The notes: a model not told the origin generated them from the letters alone. Counted from the stretch's first letter, positions 1 to 8,764 are shown. The stretch: 64,000 nt of DNA from Limnobaculum parvum (GCF_003096015.2 NZ_CP029185.2:1460001-1524000); one strand, 5' to 3'. Made by a program: numbers and translations.

Positions 1-1
1 C

Positions 2-3000
2 AGGGTTAGTTCAGGCAGCAATACGGTACGTGAATATGAGCGAGGTAGTAACACGACCGTTGGTGCGTTAGGCGGTGATGGCTATAGCGGAACCGTGGGG
101 TGGCGCAAGGAGAATTACTCTAAGCTGGATGAAAGCACGCAGCAAGGCACGGTTCGCAGCCAGATTACCAGCGGTAGCGGCAGTGTAACGCTACAGGCGG
201 GTCAGGACGTGGTGTTGAACGGAGCCGATGTCAGCGCCGGTAAGTCGATTAACCTGAGTGGTAAAAACGTGCTGATGGATGTCAGTGAAGACAGTTCACT
301 GCATGAATATAGCTCTAGCTCAACGCAGTACGGTGTGACGGCTTCCACGTCAGGGTATGCGGTGGCGGCGGCGCAGGCGATAGAGAAGGCGACCCGGTCA
401 GCGGAAGAGGGACAAGACCCGCGCCTGACGGCGATTTATGGCGCACAGGCCGCGCTGAACATTGGCTCCCAGACAATACAGTCTGATATGAATCCGTCGG
501 CGGTGAAGGTGACGGTAAGTGTCTCTGCGGGCAATTCAAAGCAGCAAGAGACGTATGAGAGCCAGCAGCAGCAGGGAAGCACCCTGAAAGCGGGAGAGAC
601 GGTTAATATCAACGCCAAGGAAGATATTCTCGGTAAGGGCGTGGATATTCAGGGCAAGAACGTCATTCTCAACGCGGGTCAGGACATCGTACTGACGGCG
701 GCGCAGGATAAAGACAAGCTGGAGAGCAGCCATTCAGGCAGCCAACAGAGTATCGGTATTGGCGCGGGGGTGGGCGGCACGCAGAATGGTTTTACCATTG
801 AGGTGGGCGCGAGCCAGTACCAAGGTAAAGAGAATGGCAGTTCGCTGGTTAACCACAACAGTCAGATTCATGCGGATGAAACATTAAGTCTAACCAGCGG
901 TCGGGATACGACCCTTCAGGGGGCGGAAGTTTACGGCGACCGGGTGATAGCGAACGTGGGGCGCGACCTGACGATTAGCAGTTTGCAGGACAATGCTGAG
1001 TATGACAGCAAGCAAAGCGCCAGTGGTTTCAGTGCCAGTATTTGTATTCCGCCACTTTGTTGGGGTGCGCCGGGTGGTCAGGGCAGTGTCAATGCCAGCG
1101 GTGAGAAAATCACCAATGATTATGATGCGGTACGTGACCAGAGCGGTATTTTCGCGGGTTCCGGTGGTTTTGATATCAATGTGGGCAATCACACGCAGTT
1201 AGACGGTGCGGTGATTGCGTCTGAAGCGGATGCGGATAAAAACCGCCTTAGCACCGGGACTCTGGGCTGGACGGACATAGAGAATCGAGCCGAGTCGGAA
1301 GGTAAGCAGTACGCGGTAAACCTGTCGGCGGGCACCAGCTATGATAAGAAGAGCGATAGCTATACCCCTTACGCGCCGGCCATGCCATCCCCGTCGATAG
1401 GTAAAGTTTCGGAGAAAGACAGCAGCACCACCCACAGCGCTATCGCGATGGGGGATATCGTTATTCGCGATAAGGATAATCAACAGCAGAATCTTGCTGA
1501 CCTGAGCCGTGATACGGATAACGCTCACCGTGCGTTAGACAACAACTTTGATAAGGATAAGATTCAAGACCAACTGAGTATCCAGAAGGAAGCGGTTGCT
1601 TTGGGAACTCAGGCGATGGATGCCTATAAGCAAAGTAAGCTGAACGAGGCTAAAGAACAGGTTCGGACTGAAATGGCAGCCAACGGCGAGCTGAATGGCC
1701 TGTCTGAGGCGCAAATCAAAGAGAAGATTATTAACTCAGAGCAGTATCAGAACGTTGATAAACAGTATGGTGTTGGCAGTGAGTTCTGGACGCACAGCTC
1801 GGCGGCAACCGGGTTATTGGCTGGCATATTAGGCGGTAATGTTACCGGCGGTATTGCGGCGGGTTCCGCGCCGTATATGGCTGCGTTGGTTAAAGATGCG
1901 ACCAGCGGTGAAGGGAACGAGGGCGCACGTGAAGCGGCGCGAGTTGCATTGCATGCCATTGTCTCTGGCGCACTGGCTTCCGCTCAGGGGGCTAACCCGG
2001 GCGCTGCGGCCGCAGGTGGTCTGGTCGCGGCAGCGAGTTCGGATACCTTGGCGATGGCGTTCTACGGTAAGAAAGCCTCGGATTTGGTTGGCGAAGAGAA
2101 GATGCTCATCAGTAATCTGGTGGTGATGCTAGGCTCTGCGGCTGGCGGCGCAGCCGGTGGTGATGGATTATCGATTGCTAGCGGGGGGAATGCGGCGCGG
2201 GTTGAGGTTGAGAATAATGCGCTGTCACCTTCAAAAAATGAAGCGTTGATGAAAGCATTGGACGATCAGAAAGCGGGCAATAACCTGCTGGAAGCCTCAC
2301 AAAATATCGTCAGACTCACCAATGAAGACAGAGCCAATAATATTCTGCTAGATAAATATCAGAAAGGCCAACTGAGCGAGGGTGAAAAGCAAGAGCTTGC
2401 TGGCCAGCTTGATCAATATGGGCTTGAGTTACAAATACTTTATGGCTATTCATCGCAGCGGGCTGCCGAGGCGGTACAGGCACTTGTTAGTGGGCAAGCG
2501 TTTGTGGCGGCGGCGGCTGATGCCAAAGCGTATAACGAGGCTCTTAGTTACCTGAAGGGAGCGGCCGATCAGTATGGTCAGGCGGCGGTGGGAACGGATG
2601 CATTACTCGCGCTGCCGGGCACGCCGGGAATAATTGCACGAAGAGCCTTGCAAATTGGCGGAGCTTATCAGACCGGAACGGGTATTGGTCAGGCAATTGA
2701 TGGTAAGTATGGGGAAGGTGCGCTTAATATTGGTCTGGGAACAGCAGCGATATCTGGTGGTCTGGCTAGTCAGAATATTATTAGTAAAGCTGAGAATGCG
2801 TTAACTAAAGGGCAAGTGACTTATGAGTTTGGTGCGAAGCCAAATGGCAACGAGTTAAGGGCCGGAAATATATTTAGTGAATTGGGTTATGACGTTACGC
2901 ATAAGGTCACTGCATCTGATCTAGGTATTCAGGGTGTTAAAACTCAGGATCTTTGGGTGGGTGGTTTTGGTAAGGTTGATGTTTACACGCCAGATAAGTT

Positions 3001-3211
3001 GGAAGTAGTACCTATTCTTCGAATGATTGAAAAGAAAAATAGACAGACAAACGCAGTCTATATCCAAGCTGATTTATCTACTAAAGATATTCAAGAGATA
3101 GTATCTAGAACATGGGGAAAACCATCTACGAAAAATATAAATACTTTATTTTTCCAAGATACTAATGGACAAGTGATTAAATTTGAACGTCCGAAAATAG
3201 GGGGTAAATAA
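2..3211 (+). CDS. cdiA: CdiA-like contact-dependent inhibition effector, C-terminal part (5' end outside window)
   Basis: The frame is open from base 2, so the gene begins upstream. The visible protein has hemagglutinin-type repeats rich in G, N, S and D (to about base 1500), then an alanine/glycine-rich pretoxin region with small helices (about 1690-2205), then VENNAL at 2207-2224, then a toxin part of about 330 residues. CdiA proteins are secreted by an outer-membrane partner, presented on the cell surface and deliver the part after VENN into neighbouring bacteria. The last 120 residues contain an E near NELRAG, the block LGIQGVKTQDLWVGG and KVDVYTP, which resembles CdiA C-terminal tRNA nucleases with a PD-(D/E)XK-like core; this family call is inference. 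The stop overlaps the next start (TAATG), so toxin and immunity are probably translationally coupled. Everything after VENN belongs to the inserted 7,444-bp unit, so this gene is a fusion of resident cdiA and element cargo. Confidence 0.9.
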   Translation, partial: RVSSGSNTVREYERGSNTTVGALGGDGYSGTVGWRKENYSKLDESTQQGTVRSQITSGSGSVTLQAGQDVVLNGADVSAGKSINLSGKNVLMDVSEDSSLHEYSSSSTQYGVTASTSGYAVAAAQAIEKATRSAEEGQDPRLTAIYGAQAALNIGSQTIQSDMNPSAVKVTVSVSAGNSKQQETYESQQQQGSTLKAGETVNINAKEDILGKGVDIQGKNVILNAGQDIVLTAAQDKDKLESSHSGSQQSIGIGAGVGGTQNGFTIEVGASQYQGKENGSSLVNHNSQIHADETLSLTSGRDTTLQGAEVYGDRVIANVGRDLTISSLQDNAEYDSKQSASGFSASICIPPLCWGAPGGQGSVNASGEKITNDYDAVRDQSGIFAGSGGFDINVGNHTQLDGAVIASEADADKNRLSTGTLGWTDIENRAESEGKQYAVNLSAGTSYDKKSDSYTPYAPAMPSPSIGKVSEKDSSTTHSAIAMGDIVIRDKDNQQQNLADLSRDTDNAHRALDNNFDKDKIQDQLSIQKEAVALGTQAMDAYKQSKLNEAKEQVRTEMAANGELNGLSEAQIKEKIINSEQYQNVDKQYGVGSEFWTHSSAATGLLAGILGGNVTGGIAAGSAPYMAALVKDATSGEGNEGAREAARVALHAIVSGALASAQGANPGAAAAGGLVAAASSDTLAMAFYGKKASDLVGEEKMLISNLVVMLGSAAGGAAGGDGLSIASGGNAARVEVENNALSPSKNEALMKALDDQKAGNNLLEASQNIVRLTNEDRANNILLDKYQKGQLSEGEKQELAGQLDQYGLELQILYGYSSQRAAEAVQALVSGQAFVAAAADAKAYNEALSYLKGAADQYGQAAVGTDALLALPGTPGIIARRALQIGGAYQTGTGIGQAIDGKYGEGALNIGLGTAAISGGLASQNIISKAENALTKGQVTYEFGAKPNGNELRAGNIFSELGYDVTHKVTASDLGIQGVKTQDLWVGGFGKVDVYTPDKLEVVPILRMIEKKNRQTNAVYIQADLSTKDIQEIVSRTWGKPSTKNINTLFFQDTNGQVIKFERPKIGGK
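1687..1995 (+). repeat. Pretoxin-coding segment, copy 1 of a 309-bp repeat
   Basis: This stretch of the pretoxin domain recurs at 18394-18702 (offset 16,707) with no difference seen; the copies diverge at G/T on the left and C/T on the right. It sits upstream of VENN in the live gene and heads a broken orphan module in the other copy, which is how CDI loci usually keep spare toxin ends. Confidence 0.9.
2207..2224 (+). other. Candidate attachment site, left (attL)
   Basis: The sequence GTTGAGAATAATGCGCTG encodes VENNAL in the cdiA frame. To its left is resident pretoxin DNA, to its right element DNA. The same 18 bases occur at the two other junctions, so the crossover lies within them. Confidence 0.7.
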
Positions 3212-3471
3212 TGCCAAAATTTGCTTGTCGATGTGGGTGTGTAATGAACTTATCTACAGGATGGAGTGATTGTGAGTTATCACTTGTACCTGAGAATATT
3301 ATTGAAGAGTTAATTGTTTCGCTTGATAAAGAAAATGGGTTATCAGCAGAACAATTTGTCGAGAAAATAGATTCAAAAAGTATAGAAGTATTACGTTGCC
3401 CACAATGTAATCGATTATGGTTAGAAAATGAGGATGGATCTTATAACTCGTATATAAAAGAAACTGAGTAG
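3211..3471 (+). CDS. cdiI: CdiI-type immunity protein, unit A
   Basis: This 86-residue protein begins on the last base of the toxin stop codon, the usual toxin-immunity arrangement, and should neutralise the toxin encoded just upstream. It has a CRCGC pair near the N-terminus and CPQC near the C-terminus, which could bind zinc as a small ribbon. The function is inferred from position and size; I do not recognise the family. The gene is AT-rich compared with the primase gene of the same element. A strong hairpin terminator follows. Confidence 0.75.
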   Translation: MPKFACRCGCVMNLSTGWSDCELSLVPENIIEELIVSLDKENGLSAEQFVEKIDSKSIEVLRCPQCNRLWLENEDGSYNSYIKETE

Positions 3472-3480
3472 CAGCAAAGC

Positions 3481-3506
3481 TCCCGGCCATCAGGCCGGGA
3501 TAGTTT
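3481..3506 (+). terminator. Rho-independent terminator after immunity gene, unit A
   Basis: An 8-bp GC stem (TCCCGGCC / GGCCGGGA, loop ATCA) at 3481-3500 is followed by a T-rich tail. It closes the toxin-immunity transcription unit and separates it from the convergent symE-like gene. Confidence 0.75.
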
Positions 3507-3516
3507 TATCTGTAGT

Positions 3517-3756
3517 TCACTCAGTCACAGGTCGGATAATCAGTTGCCCGTGCTCTACGGCGATGGTAACCGGTGTGCCGGTGTTGAACCCGGCCTCTTC
3601 AAGCCAGTGGCCCTTCAGGTGCAGGCTAGGTGCGTGGTTGTAATATGTAGTCATGTGTGTGGCCCGTCTTTCGTGGCGGCGGTTGATGTAACCCACCTTA
3701 AGCTGTCGCTGTGCTTTGGAAATCTCTGGATCTGAAATACAATCGTGTTCAGCCAT
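3517..3756 (-). CDS. SymE-family toxin-like protein, unit A
   Basis: The 79-residue protein contains QLKVGYINRR and then LHLKGHWLEEAGFNTGTPVTI, the signature of SymE proteins (E. coli SymE reads LKGQWLEAAGFATGTAV at the same place). SymE has an AbrB-like fold and is an SOS-induced type I toxin reported to act on RNA or nucleoid. The start has AAGGAG seven bases upstream. SymE-like genes are common next to CDI and Rhs immunity genes; the role here is unknown. It is convergent to the immunity gene. Confidence 0.75.
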   Translation of the reverse strand: MAEHDCISDPEISKAQRQLKVGYINRRHERRATHMTTYYNHAPSLHLKGHWLEEAGFNTGTPVTIAVEHGQLIIRPVTE

Positions 3757-3837
3757 GAATCAACTCCTTGCTAGTTGGTTGTGGTTAGCGGGGTTGAGGT
3801 GTTAGAGCACTTCATCCCCGCGTTAAATACTGACTCC

Positions 3838-4233
3838 TTAATCCTTTTCTTTCGTAGCGGTCTTGCTTACGCGTTCAACCGTCTGTGTTACCTGACTTTT
3901 TACAATCATTGCATCCAGCACGGCTTTAGTAGTCTGTTGGTCTTCAGCAGACATAGCGGCCACTGCCTCAAAGCGCAGCTTCATATCATCTTCCGGCTCA
4001 CGTTCACCGGGTTCAAATAGCAAAAAATCAGATGTGACATGCAGCACAACGGCCAGCTTCTTTAATGCATCGGCAGTAGGTAAAGAGCTACCCGCTTCGT
4101 AGCGTTTTATCTGTTGTACGTGAATGCCTGTAGCATCAGATAAGCCTTGTTGTGTAAATCCGCGCTGCTTACGTAGCTCAACAACCCGTTGTGAAAAGCT
4201 CATGGAGGTTAACCAATAATGAATGTTGACCAT
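3838..4233 (-). CDS. XRE-family transcriptional regulator, unit A
   Basis: The 131-residue protein has a lambda-repressor-like helix-turn-helix at about residues 14-65 (SQRVVELRKQRGFTQQGLSD, then VQQIKRYEAGSSLPTADALKK) and a charged C-terminal tail. The start at 4233 is chosen because GGAGGAGG lies seven bases upstream; a second in-frame ATG at 4203 lacks a comparable site. It is divergent from the primase gene across about 100 bp with repeated motifs, so it probably controls element replication and itself. Confidence 0.85.
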   Translation of the reverse strand: MVNIHYWLTSMSFSQRVVELRKQRGFTQQGLSDATGIHVQQIKRYEAGSSLPTADALKKLAVVLHVTSDFLLFEPGEREPEDDMKLRFEAVAAMSAEDQQTTKAVLDAMIVKSQVTQTVERVSKTATKEKD

Positions 4234-4248
4234 GATAATAACCTCCTC

Positions 4249-4300
4249 CTTTTAGTTGACTTGCTAAAAGTATATTATATGATACCTTAAAAGTACATTA
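4249..4300 (+). promoter_or_regulatory. Divergent promoter/operator region between regulator and primase, unit A
   Basis: A -35-like TTGACT (4256-4261) is followed after 17 bases by ATGATA (4279-4284), pointing to the primase gene. An inverted repeat CTTTTAG/CTAAAAG (4249-4255, 4264-4270) and a direct repeat AAAAGTAYATTA (4266-4277, 4289-4300) overlap it and are plausible binding sites for the adjacent XRE protein. Assignment is inference. Confidence 0.5.
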
Positions 4301-4335
4301 AATATATCTTGACGGGTTTTTACAGGAGCGATGGT

Positions 4336-7300
4336 ATGGGAAGAATGACCCCGGAAGAACTGGAACGGCTGAAGCATGATGTCTCATTGCTGGCGCTGGT
4401 TGAATCACAGGGCCTTAAGCTGAAGCGTCAGGGGCCGGATAGTCTCGCCTGCCTGTGCCCGTTCCATCGGGAGAAAACCCCATCCTGCGTTATCACCCCG
4501 TCAAAAAACCTGTATCACTGCTTCGGTTGCAATGCAGGCGGGTCGGTACTGGACTGGCTGCAACACACGGAACGGCTGAGGTATCCGCAAGCGCTGGTAC
4601 GGTTACGGGAGCTGGCCGGAATGTCTTCTTCAACTGCCGGTGCTGTGGCTCCTTCTTCTTCGCCGGTTCCTGCTCGCACCAAACTGACTGACCTGGATGA
4701 TGATGGTCAGGCGCTGCTGAATCAGGTGGTGGACTTCTATCATAAAAATCTGCTTGAGAGCCCGGAGGCTCAGGAGTGGTTAGTTCGCCGTGGCCTGAAT
4801 CATCCTGAACTGGTGAGCCACTTTAAACTGGGGTTCGCCGGGTTGCATGGTGTGTCCGGTGAGGCCGGGATATTGCCGTCTTCGGCCAGTAAGGAAGGAC
4901 GTTCGCTGCGCGACAAGCTGGCCGGGCTGGGTGTGCTGCGGACCACGACCAAGCAAGACCACTTCCGGGGTTGCGTGGTGATGCCGGTGGTCGGCTGGTC
5001 GGGTTCATCCAATGTGGCGCACCGTGGGCGGGTGTTGCAGTTGTACGGCAGACGCACGCAGCCGGACTACAAGATAATCAAAGGCAATCCGAAGCATCTG
5101 TATCTGCCATCACCGCTATGTGGCGTATGGAACGAGGAAGCGCTGAAAGCCTCGTCTGAAATCATCCTGTGTGAAGCGTTAATCGATGCGATGACGTTCT
5201 GGTGTGCGGGGTTCCGCAATGTTACAGCGGCCTATGGTTGCAACGGCTTCACGGCAGACCATCTGAGTGCGTTGCAGTACCACGGTGTAAAACGGGTACT
5301 GATTGCCTATGACCGTGACGAAGCCGGTGATAAGGGCGCTGAAGCGGTGGCGGCCGAACTGCTTGAAAGTGGCATAGAGGCATGGCGGGTACGGTTCCCT
5401 GCTGGAATGGATGCCAATGAGTTCGCGACTTCCAGCGGTAATCCTGAGTCGTCGTTGGGTCTGGCACTGCAACAGGCAGCATGGATGGGTAAAGGAACGG
5501 GGCCCGGCGCGGTGTTCAGTCATGAAACCGTTGTAGAAAACGGTGTAACCGGCTCTTCCTTAGCTGCCCCGGCACCGGTGGTTGATGTGGTGCCGTGCGA
5601 ACAGACCCGCACCGGCGAACTGCTGTTACGCAGTGGCCCTCGGGTGTGGCGGGTGCGAGGCTGGCAGAAGAACAGCGTCAGTGAGGTGATGAAGGTCAGC
5701 GTACAGGTACGTGATGAAACCAGCGGTGCGTTCCATGTAGACAGTCTGGATATGTACAGCTCCCGTCATCGTCAGGGTTATATCAGCGCGGCAGCCGGTG
5801 AGCTTGAGTGTGAGCCTTCGGTGATTAAACGTGAATGTGGCCGGGTGCTGCTGATGCTGGAGCAGAGGCAGGATGAGGTTCGTCAGGCCACAGAAGCCGC
5901 GCCGACAGCGGTCACCGTATCCGCCGACGATGAAGCCGCAGCGCTTGAACTGCTGAAGTCCCCTGAGCTGGCTGAACGGGTGGTGAATGACCTGGCTTCG
6001 TGTGGGGTGGTGGGTGAGAGTACCAATCTGCTGACTGGTTATCTGGCGGCGACTTCACGCAAGTTAGATAAGCCTCTCGCTGTGTTAATCCAGTCATCGT
6101 CTGCGGCCGGTAAATCCTCGCTGATGGATGCGGTGCTGGGTCTGATGCCGGAAGAGGAGCGTATCCAGTACTCTGCCATGACCGGCCAGAGCCTTTACTA
6201 CCTCGGTGAAACCAGCCTTCAGCACAAGATACTGGCGATAGCGGAAGAAGAAGGCGTTCGGCAGGCAGCCTATGCGTTGAAGCTGTTGCAGTCAGACGGT
6301 GAACTGAAGATAGCCTCCACCGGCAAAAATGAACAGAGCGGCGAACTGGTGACGCGAGAGTACAAGGTACAGGGGCCAGTAATGCTGATGCTGACCACCA
6401 CGGCCATCGACGTGGATGAAGAGCTGTTAAACCGTTGTCTGGTGCTGACGGTGAACGAGAGCCGGGAACAGACGCAGGCTATCCATGCCCTTCAGCGCCA
6501 TAATCAAACCCTGGAAGGGCTGCTAGCTGAAAGTGAAAAAGGCTACCTCACCAGACTGCATCAAAACGCCCAACGACTGCTGCGACCGCTGAAGGTGGTC
6601 AATCCGTTCGCCCATCAACTGACCTTCCTGTCAGACAAAACCCGCACCCGCAGAGACCATATGAAGTACCTCACCCTTATCCAGTCAATCGCGTTGCTGC
6701 ATCAGTACCAGCGAAAAGTGAAGCGGGTGGAGCACCGGGGCCAGTGGCTGGAGTATATCGAAGTAGAGAAAAGCGATATCGAGCTGGCTAACCGGTTATC
6801 GCATGAGGTGTTAGGGCGAACGCTGGATGAGATGCCGCCACAAACCCGGCGGCTACTGATGTTGCTGAAGGGCTGGGTGGGTGAAACGGCAGAACGGCAG
6901 TCACTGAAAGCGGAAGAGGTTCGCTTCAGCCGCCGCGATGTTCGGGCGGCATTGGGGTGGGGCGATACGCAACTGAAGATACATCTGGCCCGGCTGCTGG
7001 AAATGGAATACCTGCTGCTGTACCGGCGTGGGCTGACCTATGAATATACGCTGCTGTGGGACGGAGAGGATAACGGCGGAACTCATCTGTGCGGGTTGCT
7101 GGATACGGGCAATGATAATCGGTCGGGGTGTGAGTCAGACCGGTCGGATAATGATGAAGCTCAGTCGGCCCCCGGTCGGGCTGTGGTCGGGGGTCAGTCG
7201 GTGGGTCAAAAAGAGGCTTCGGGTCAGGCAGGAGAAGGGGTTGACGCTGAACCGGTCGGGGTTAATGAAAACGCAGTAACAAGAAGAAAAAATAAAAAGA

Positions 7301-7344
7301 TGCACTCCCCACTGCCTGTATCTGATGAAGTGAATCATGGTTAA
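4336..7344 (+). CDS. CHC2/TOPRIM primase with P-loop ATPase domain, unit A
   Basis: This protein of about 1,002 residues opens with a CHC2 zinc finger (Cys41, His44, Cys62, Cys65, in CPFH...HCFGC), followed by a TOPRIM domain (catalytic-type E in ILCEALIDA near residue 280, and the D-x-D of AYDRDEAG near 323). A Walker A motif SSAAGKSS near residue 589 starts an ATPase/helicase-like half. Such primase-helicase fusions drive replication of satellites such as P4 and small plasmids. ATG 4336 is preferred over the upstream TTG 4309 because AGGAG lies seven bases before it. The gene is GC-rich and overlaps the recombinase gene by eight bases. The exact family of the C-terminal part is not recognised. 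Confidence 0.85.
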   Translation: MGRMTPEELERLKHDVSLLALVESQGLKLKRQGPDSLACLCPFHREKTPSCVITPSKNLYHCFGCNAGGSVLDWLQHTERLRYPQALVRLRELAGMSSSTAGAVAPSSSPVPARTKLTDLDDDGQALLNQVVDFYHKNLLESPEAQEWLVRRGLNHPELVSHFKLGFAGLHGVSGEAGILPSSASKEGRSLRDKLAGLGVLRTTTKQDHFRGCVVMPVVGWSGSSNVAHRGRVLQLYGRRTQPDYKIIKGNPKHLYLPSPLCGVWNEEALKASSEIILCEALIDAMTFWCAGFRNVTAAYGCNGFTADHLSALQYHGVKRVLIAYDRDEAGDKGAEAVAAELLESGIEAWRVRFPAGMDANEFATSSGNPESSLGLALQQAAWMGKGTGPGAVFSHETVVENGVTGSSLAAPAPVVDVVPCEQTRTGELLLRSGPRVWRVRGWQKNSVSEVMKVSVQVRDETSGAFHVDSLDMYSSRHRQGYISAAAGELECEPSVIKRECGRVLLMLEQRQDEVRQATEAAPTAVTVSADDEAAALELLKSPELAERVVNDLASCGVVGESTNLLTGYLAATSRKLDKPLAVLIQSSSAAGKSSLMDAVLGLMPEEERIQYSAMTGQSLYYLGETSLQHKILAIAEEEGVRQAAYALKLLQSDGELKIASTGKNEQSGELVTREYKVQGPVMLMLTTTAIDVDEELLNRCLVLTVNESREQTQAIHALQRHNQTLEGLLAESEKGYLTRLHQNAQRLLRPLKVVNPFAHQLTFLSDKTRTRRDHMKYLTLIQSIALLHQYQRKVKRVEHRGQWLEYIEVEKSDIELANRLSHEVLGRTLDEMPPQTRRLLMLLKGWVGETAERQSLKAEEVRFSRRDVRAALGWGDTQLKIHLARLLEMEYLLLYRRGLTYEYTLLWDGEDNGGTHLCGLLDTGNDNRSGCESDRSDNDEAQSAPGRAVVGGQSVGQKEASGQAGEGVDAEPVGVNENAVTRRKNKKMHSPLPVSDEVNHG
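7121..7201 (+). repeat. Helically phased RGTCGG repeats (iteron-like), unit A
   Basis: RGTCGG starts at 7121, 7142, 7163, 7174, 7185 and 7196, giving spacings of 21, 21, 11, 11 and 11 bases, close to whole helical turns; one more copy is at 7254. The 11-base steps change reading frame, so this is not a protein-level repeat although it lies in the primase 3' end. It looks like an array for a DNA-binding initiator. Confidence 0.6.
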
Positions 7345-8380
7345 CCGCAAACCCCGCGCTGACAGTCTGCTGACGGTCGAACAGGTGTATCGTCAGCCCA
7401 TCGGTCCGGCACATAACCCGAAAAGCCTGTATGCGTTGTTGCTGCGCTTCGTGAAGTGGCGCAGAGAGCGTAACTGGTCAGAGACCACGCTGAAGGTACA
7501 GACGCATCACAGCTACCGCTTCATCCTGTGGGCCAGCGAACGAGGTATCAGCTATGCCAGTGAAGTGACCCGTCCGGTACTGGAACGATACCAGCGCTAT
7601 CTACATCAGTACCGCAAGAAGAACGGGGAACCCTTATCAACCCGGACACAGCGCACGGCGCTTCAGCCGCTTCAGGTGTGGTTCCGCTGGATGGCGAAGC
7701 AAAACCTGATACTGGCGAATCCGGCGGCAGACCTTGAGCTGCCGAGACTGGAAAAACGGTTGCCGCGAACCATCCTGAGTGTGGAAGACGTGGAGCAGGT
7801 GTTGAGCCTGCCGGACTTAACCACGGCGCAGGGTATCCGTGACCGGGCGTTAATGGAGCTGTTGTGGTCAACGGGTATCAGAAGGAGCGAAGCGGCAGGG
7901 CTTGAGGTGTACAGTGTGGATGGCAGCCGTAAGACGGTAACGGTGGTTCAGGGCAAGGGAAAGAAAGACCGGGTTATCCCGATAGGAGAAAGGGCGTTGT
8001 GGTGGGTGCAGTACTGGCTGCATCAGGTACGGCCGGAACTGATGGTTAAACCGGATATCAAAGCGCTGTTCGTGGCGATGGATGGTGTGGCGGGACTGGG
8101 GCCGAACGGTATCACCAATGCGGTCAGCGCGTATATCAAAGCCTCTGGTATCGCGAAGTGGGGAAGCTGTCACCTGTTCCGCCATGCGATGGCCACCCAA
8201 ATGTTAGAGAACGGTGCCGATCTGCGCTGGATACAGGCGATGCTGGGTCATGCGAGTGTTGAATCAACGCAAATCTATACGCAGGTGAGCATCCGGGCGT
8301 TAGCGGCGGTGCATGCCAGTACCCATCCGGCAGAAAAAACACTTCAAAGAGAGACTAAAAATAATGATGAAGATAAATGA
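7337..8380 (+). CDS. Tyrosine recombinase/integrase, unit A
   Basis: The 347-residue protein has an N-terminal SAM-like core-binding domain (about 30-125) and a catalytic domain with Arg182 (TGIRRSE), Lys in GKGKKDR, His279 and Arg282 (CHLFRH), His305 (LGH) and nucleophile Tyr314 (TQIYTQV). All residues needed for strand exchange are present. It is XerC/D-like in length and lacks the arm-binding domain of lambda integrase. Its start overlaps the primase stop, so both are co-expressed. It is the obvious candidate for recombining the 18-bp VENN-coding sites; this is inference from position. Confidence 0.9.
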   Translation: MVNRKPRADSLLTVEQVYRQPIGPAHNPKSLYALLLRFVKWRRERNWSETTLKVQTHHSYRFILWASERGISYASEVTRPVLERYQRYLHQYRKKNGEPLSTRTQRTALQPLQVWFRWMAKQNLILANPAADLELPRLEKRLPRTILSVEDVEQVLSLPDLTTAQGIRDRALMELLWSTGIRRSEAAGLEVYSVDGSRKTVTVVQGKGKKDRVIPIGERALWWVQYWLHQVRPELMVKPDIKALFVAMDGVAGLGPNGITNAVSAYIKASGIAKWGSCHLFRHAMATQMLENGADLRWIQAMLGHASVESTQIYTQVSIRALAAVHASTHPAEKTLQRETKNNDEDK

Positions 8381-8482
8381 GTTAAATATGTGACGTAAAT
8401 CGACTTCCTAAAACTAATAGGCTTGAAAACAAAAATAATGAATCCATATGAATAAAAGGCACATTAATAAAAGGGATATTGT

Positions 8483-8764
8483 ATGTCGTTCATATTAGTA
8501 AAAAATAAAAACAATACCACTGGTAAAACGCTTCCAACAGGTTATACAAGTTGGCTCGATTTTTGGGAGAAGAGTAAAAGAAAGAAAGCGTTAGTATGTG
8601 AAAGAATGCTTTGTAAAAATACTGCCGAAGTTGGTGGGCATGTTATTAAATCAGGAGAAGGAAATAAGGAGTACATACTTCCCCTATGTAAGGACTGTAA
8701 CCACACGTCAAACATAGAAGAGTTCAAGGCGTGGGAGTCCGATCTGATAGCAGTGAAGAACTAG
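8483..8764 (+). CDS. Small HNH-like protein, unit A
   Basis: This 93-residue protein has the layout C-E-R-M-L-C, then VGGHVIK, then ILPLCKDCNH, which fits a treble-clef zinc site of the HNH type with a His and Asn in the expected places. It could be a nuclease or a structural zinc protein. It is AT-rich like the toxin genes, unlike the GC-rich primase and recombinase, so it may be cargo. Start ATG 8483 follows AAGGGAT. Function is not established. Confidence 0.6.
   Translation: MSFILVKNKNNTTGKTLPTGYTSWLDFWEKSKRKKALVCERMLCKNTAEVGGHVIKSGEGNKEYILPLCKDCNHTSNIEEFKAWESDLIAVKN

Noticed and set aside
2207..2224. Similarity of the VENN core to the Xer dif half-site GCGCATAA
   Set aside because: Only part of one arm matches on the minus strand and no second arm at the right spacing is present.
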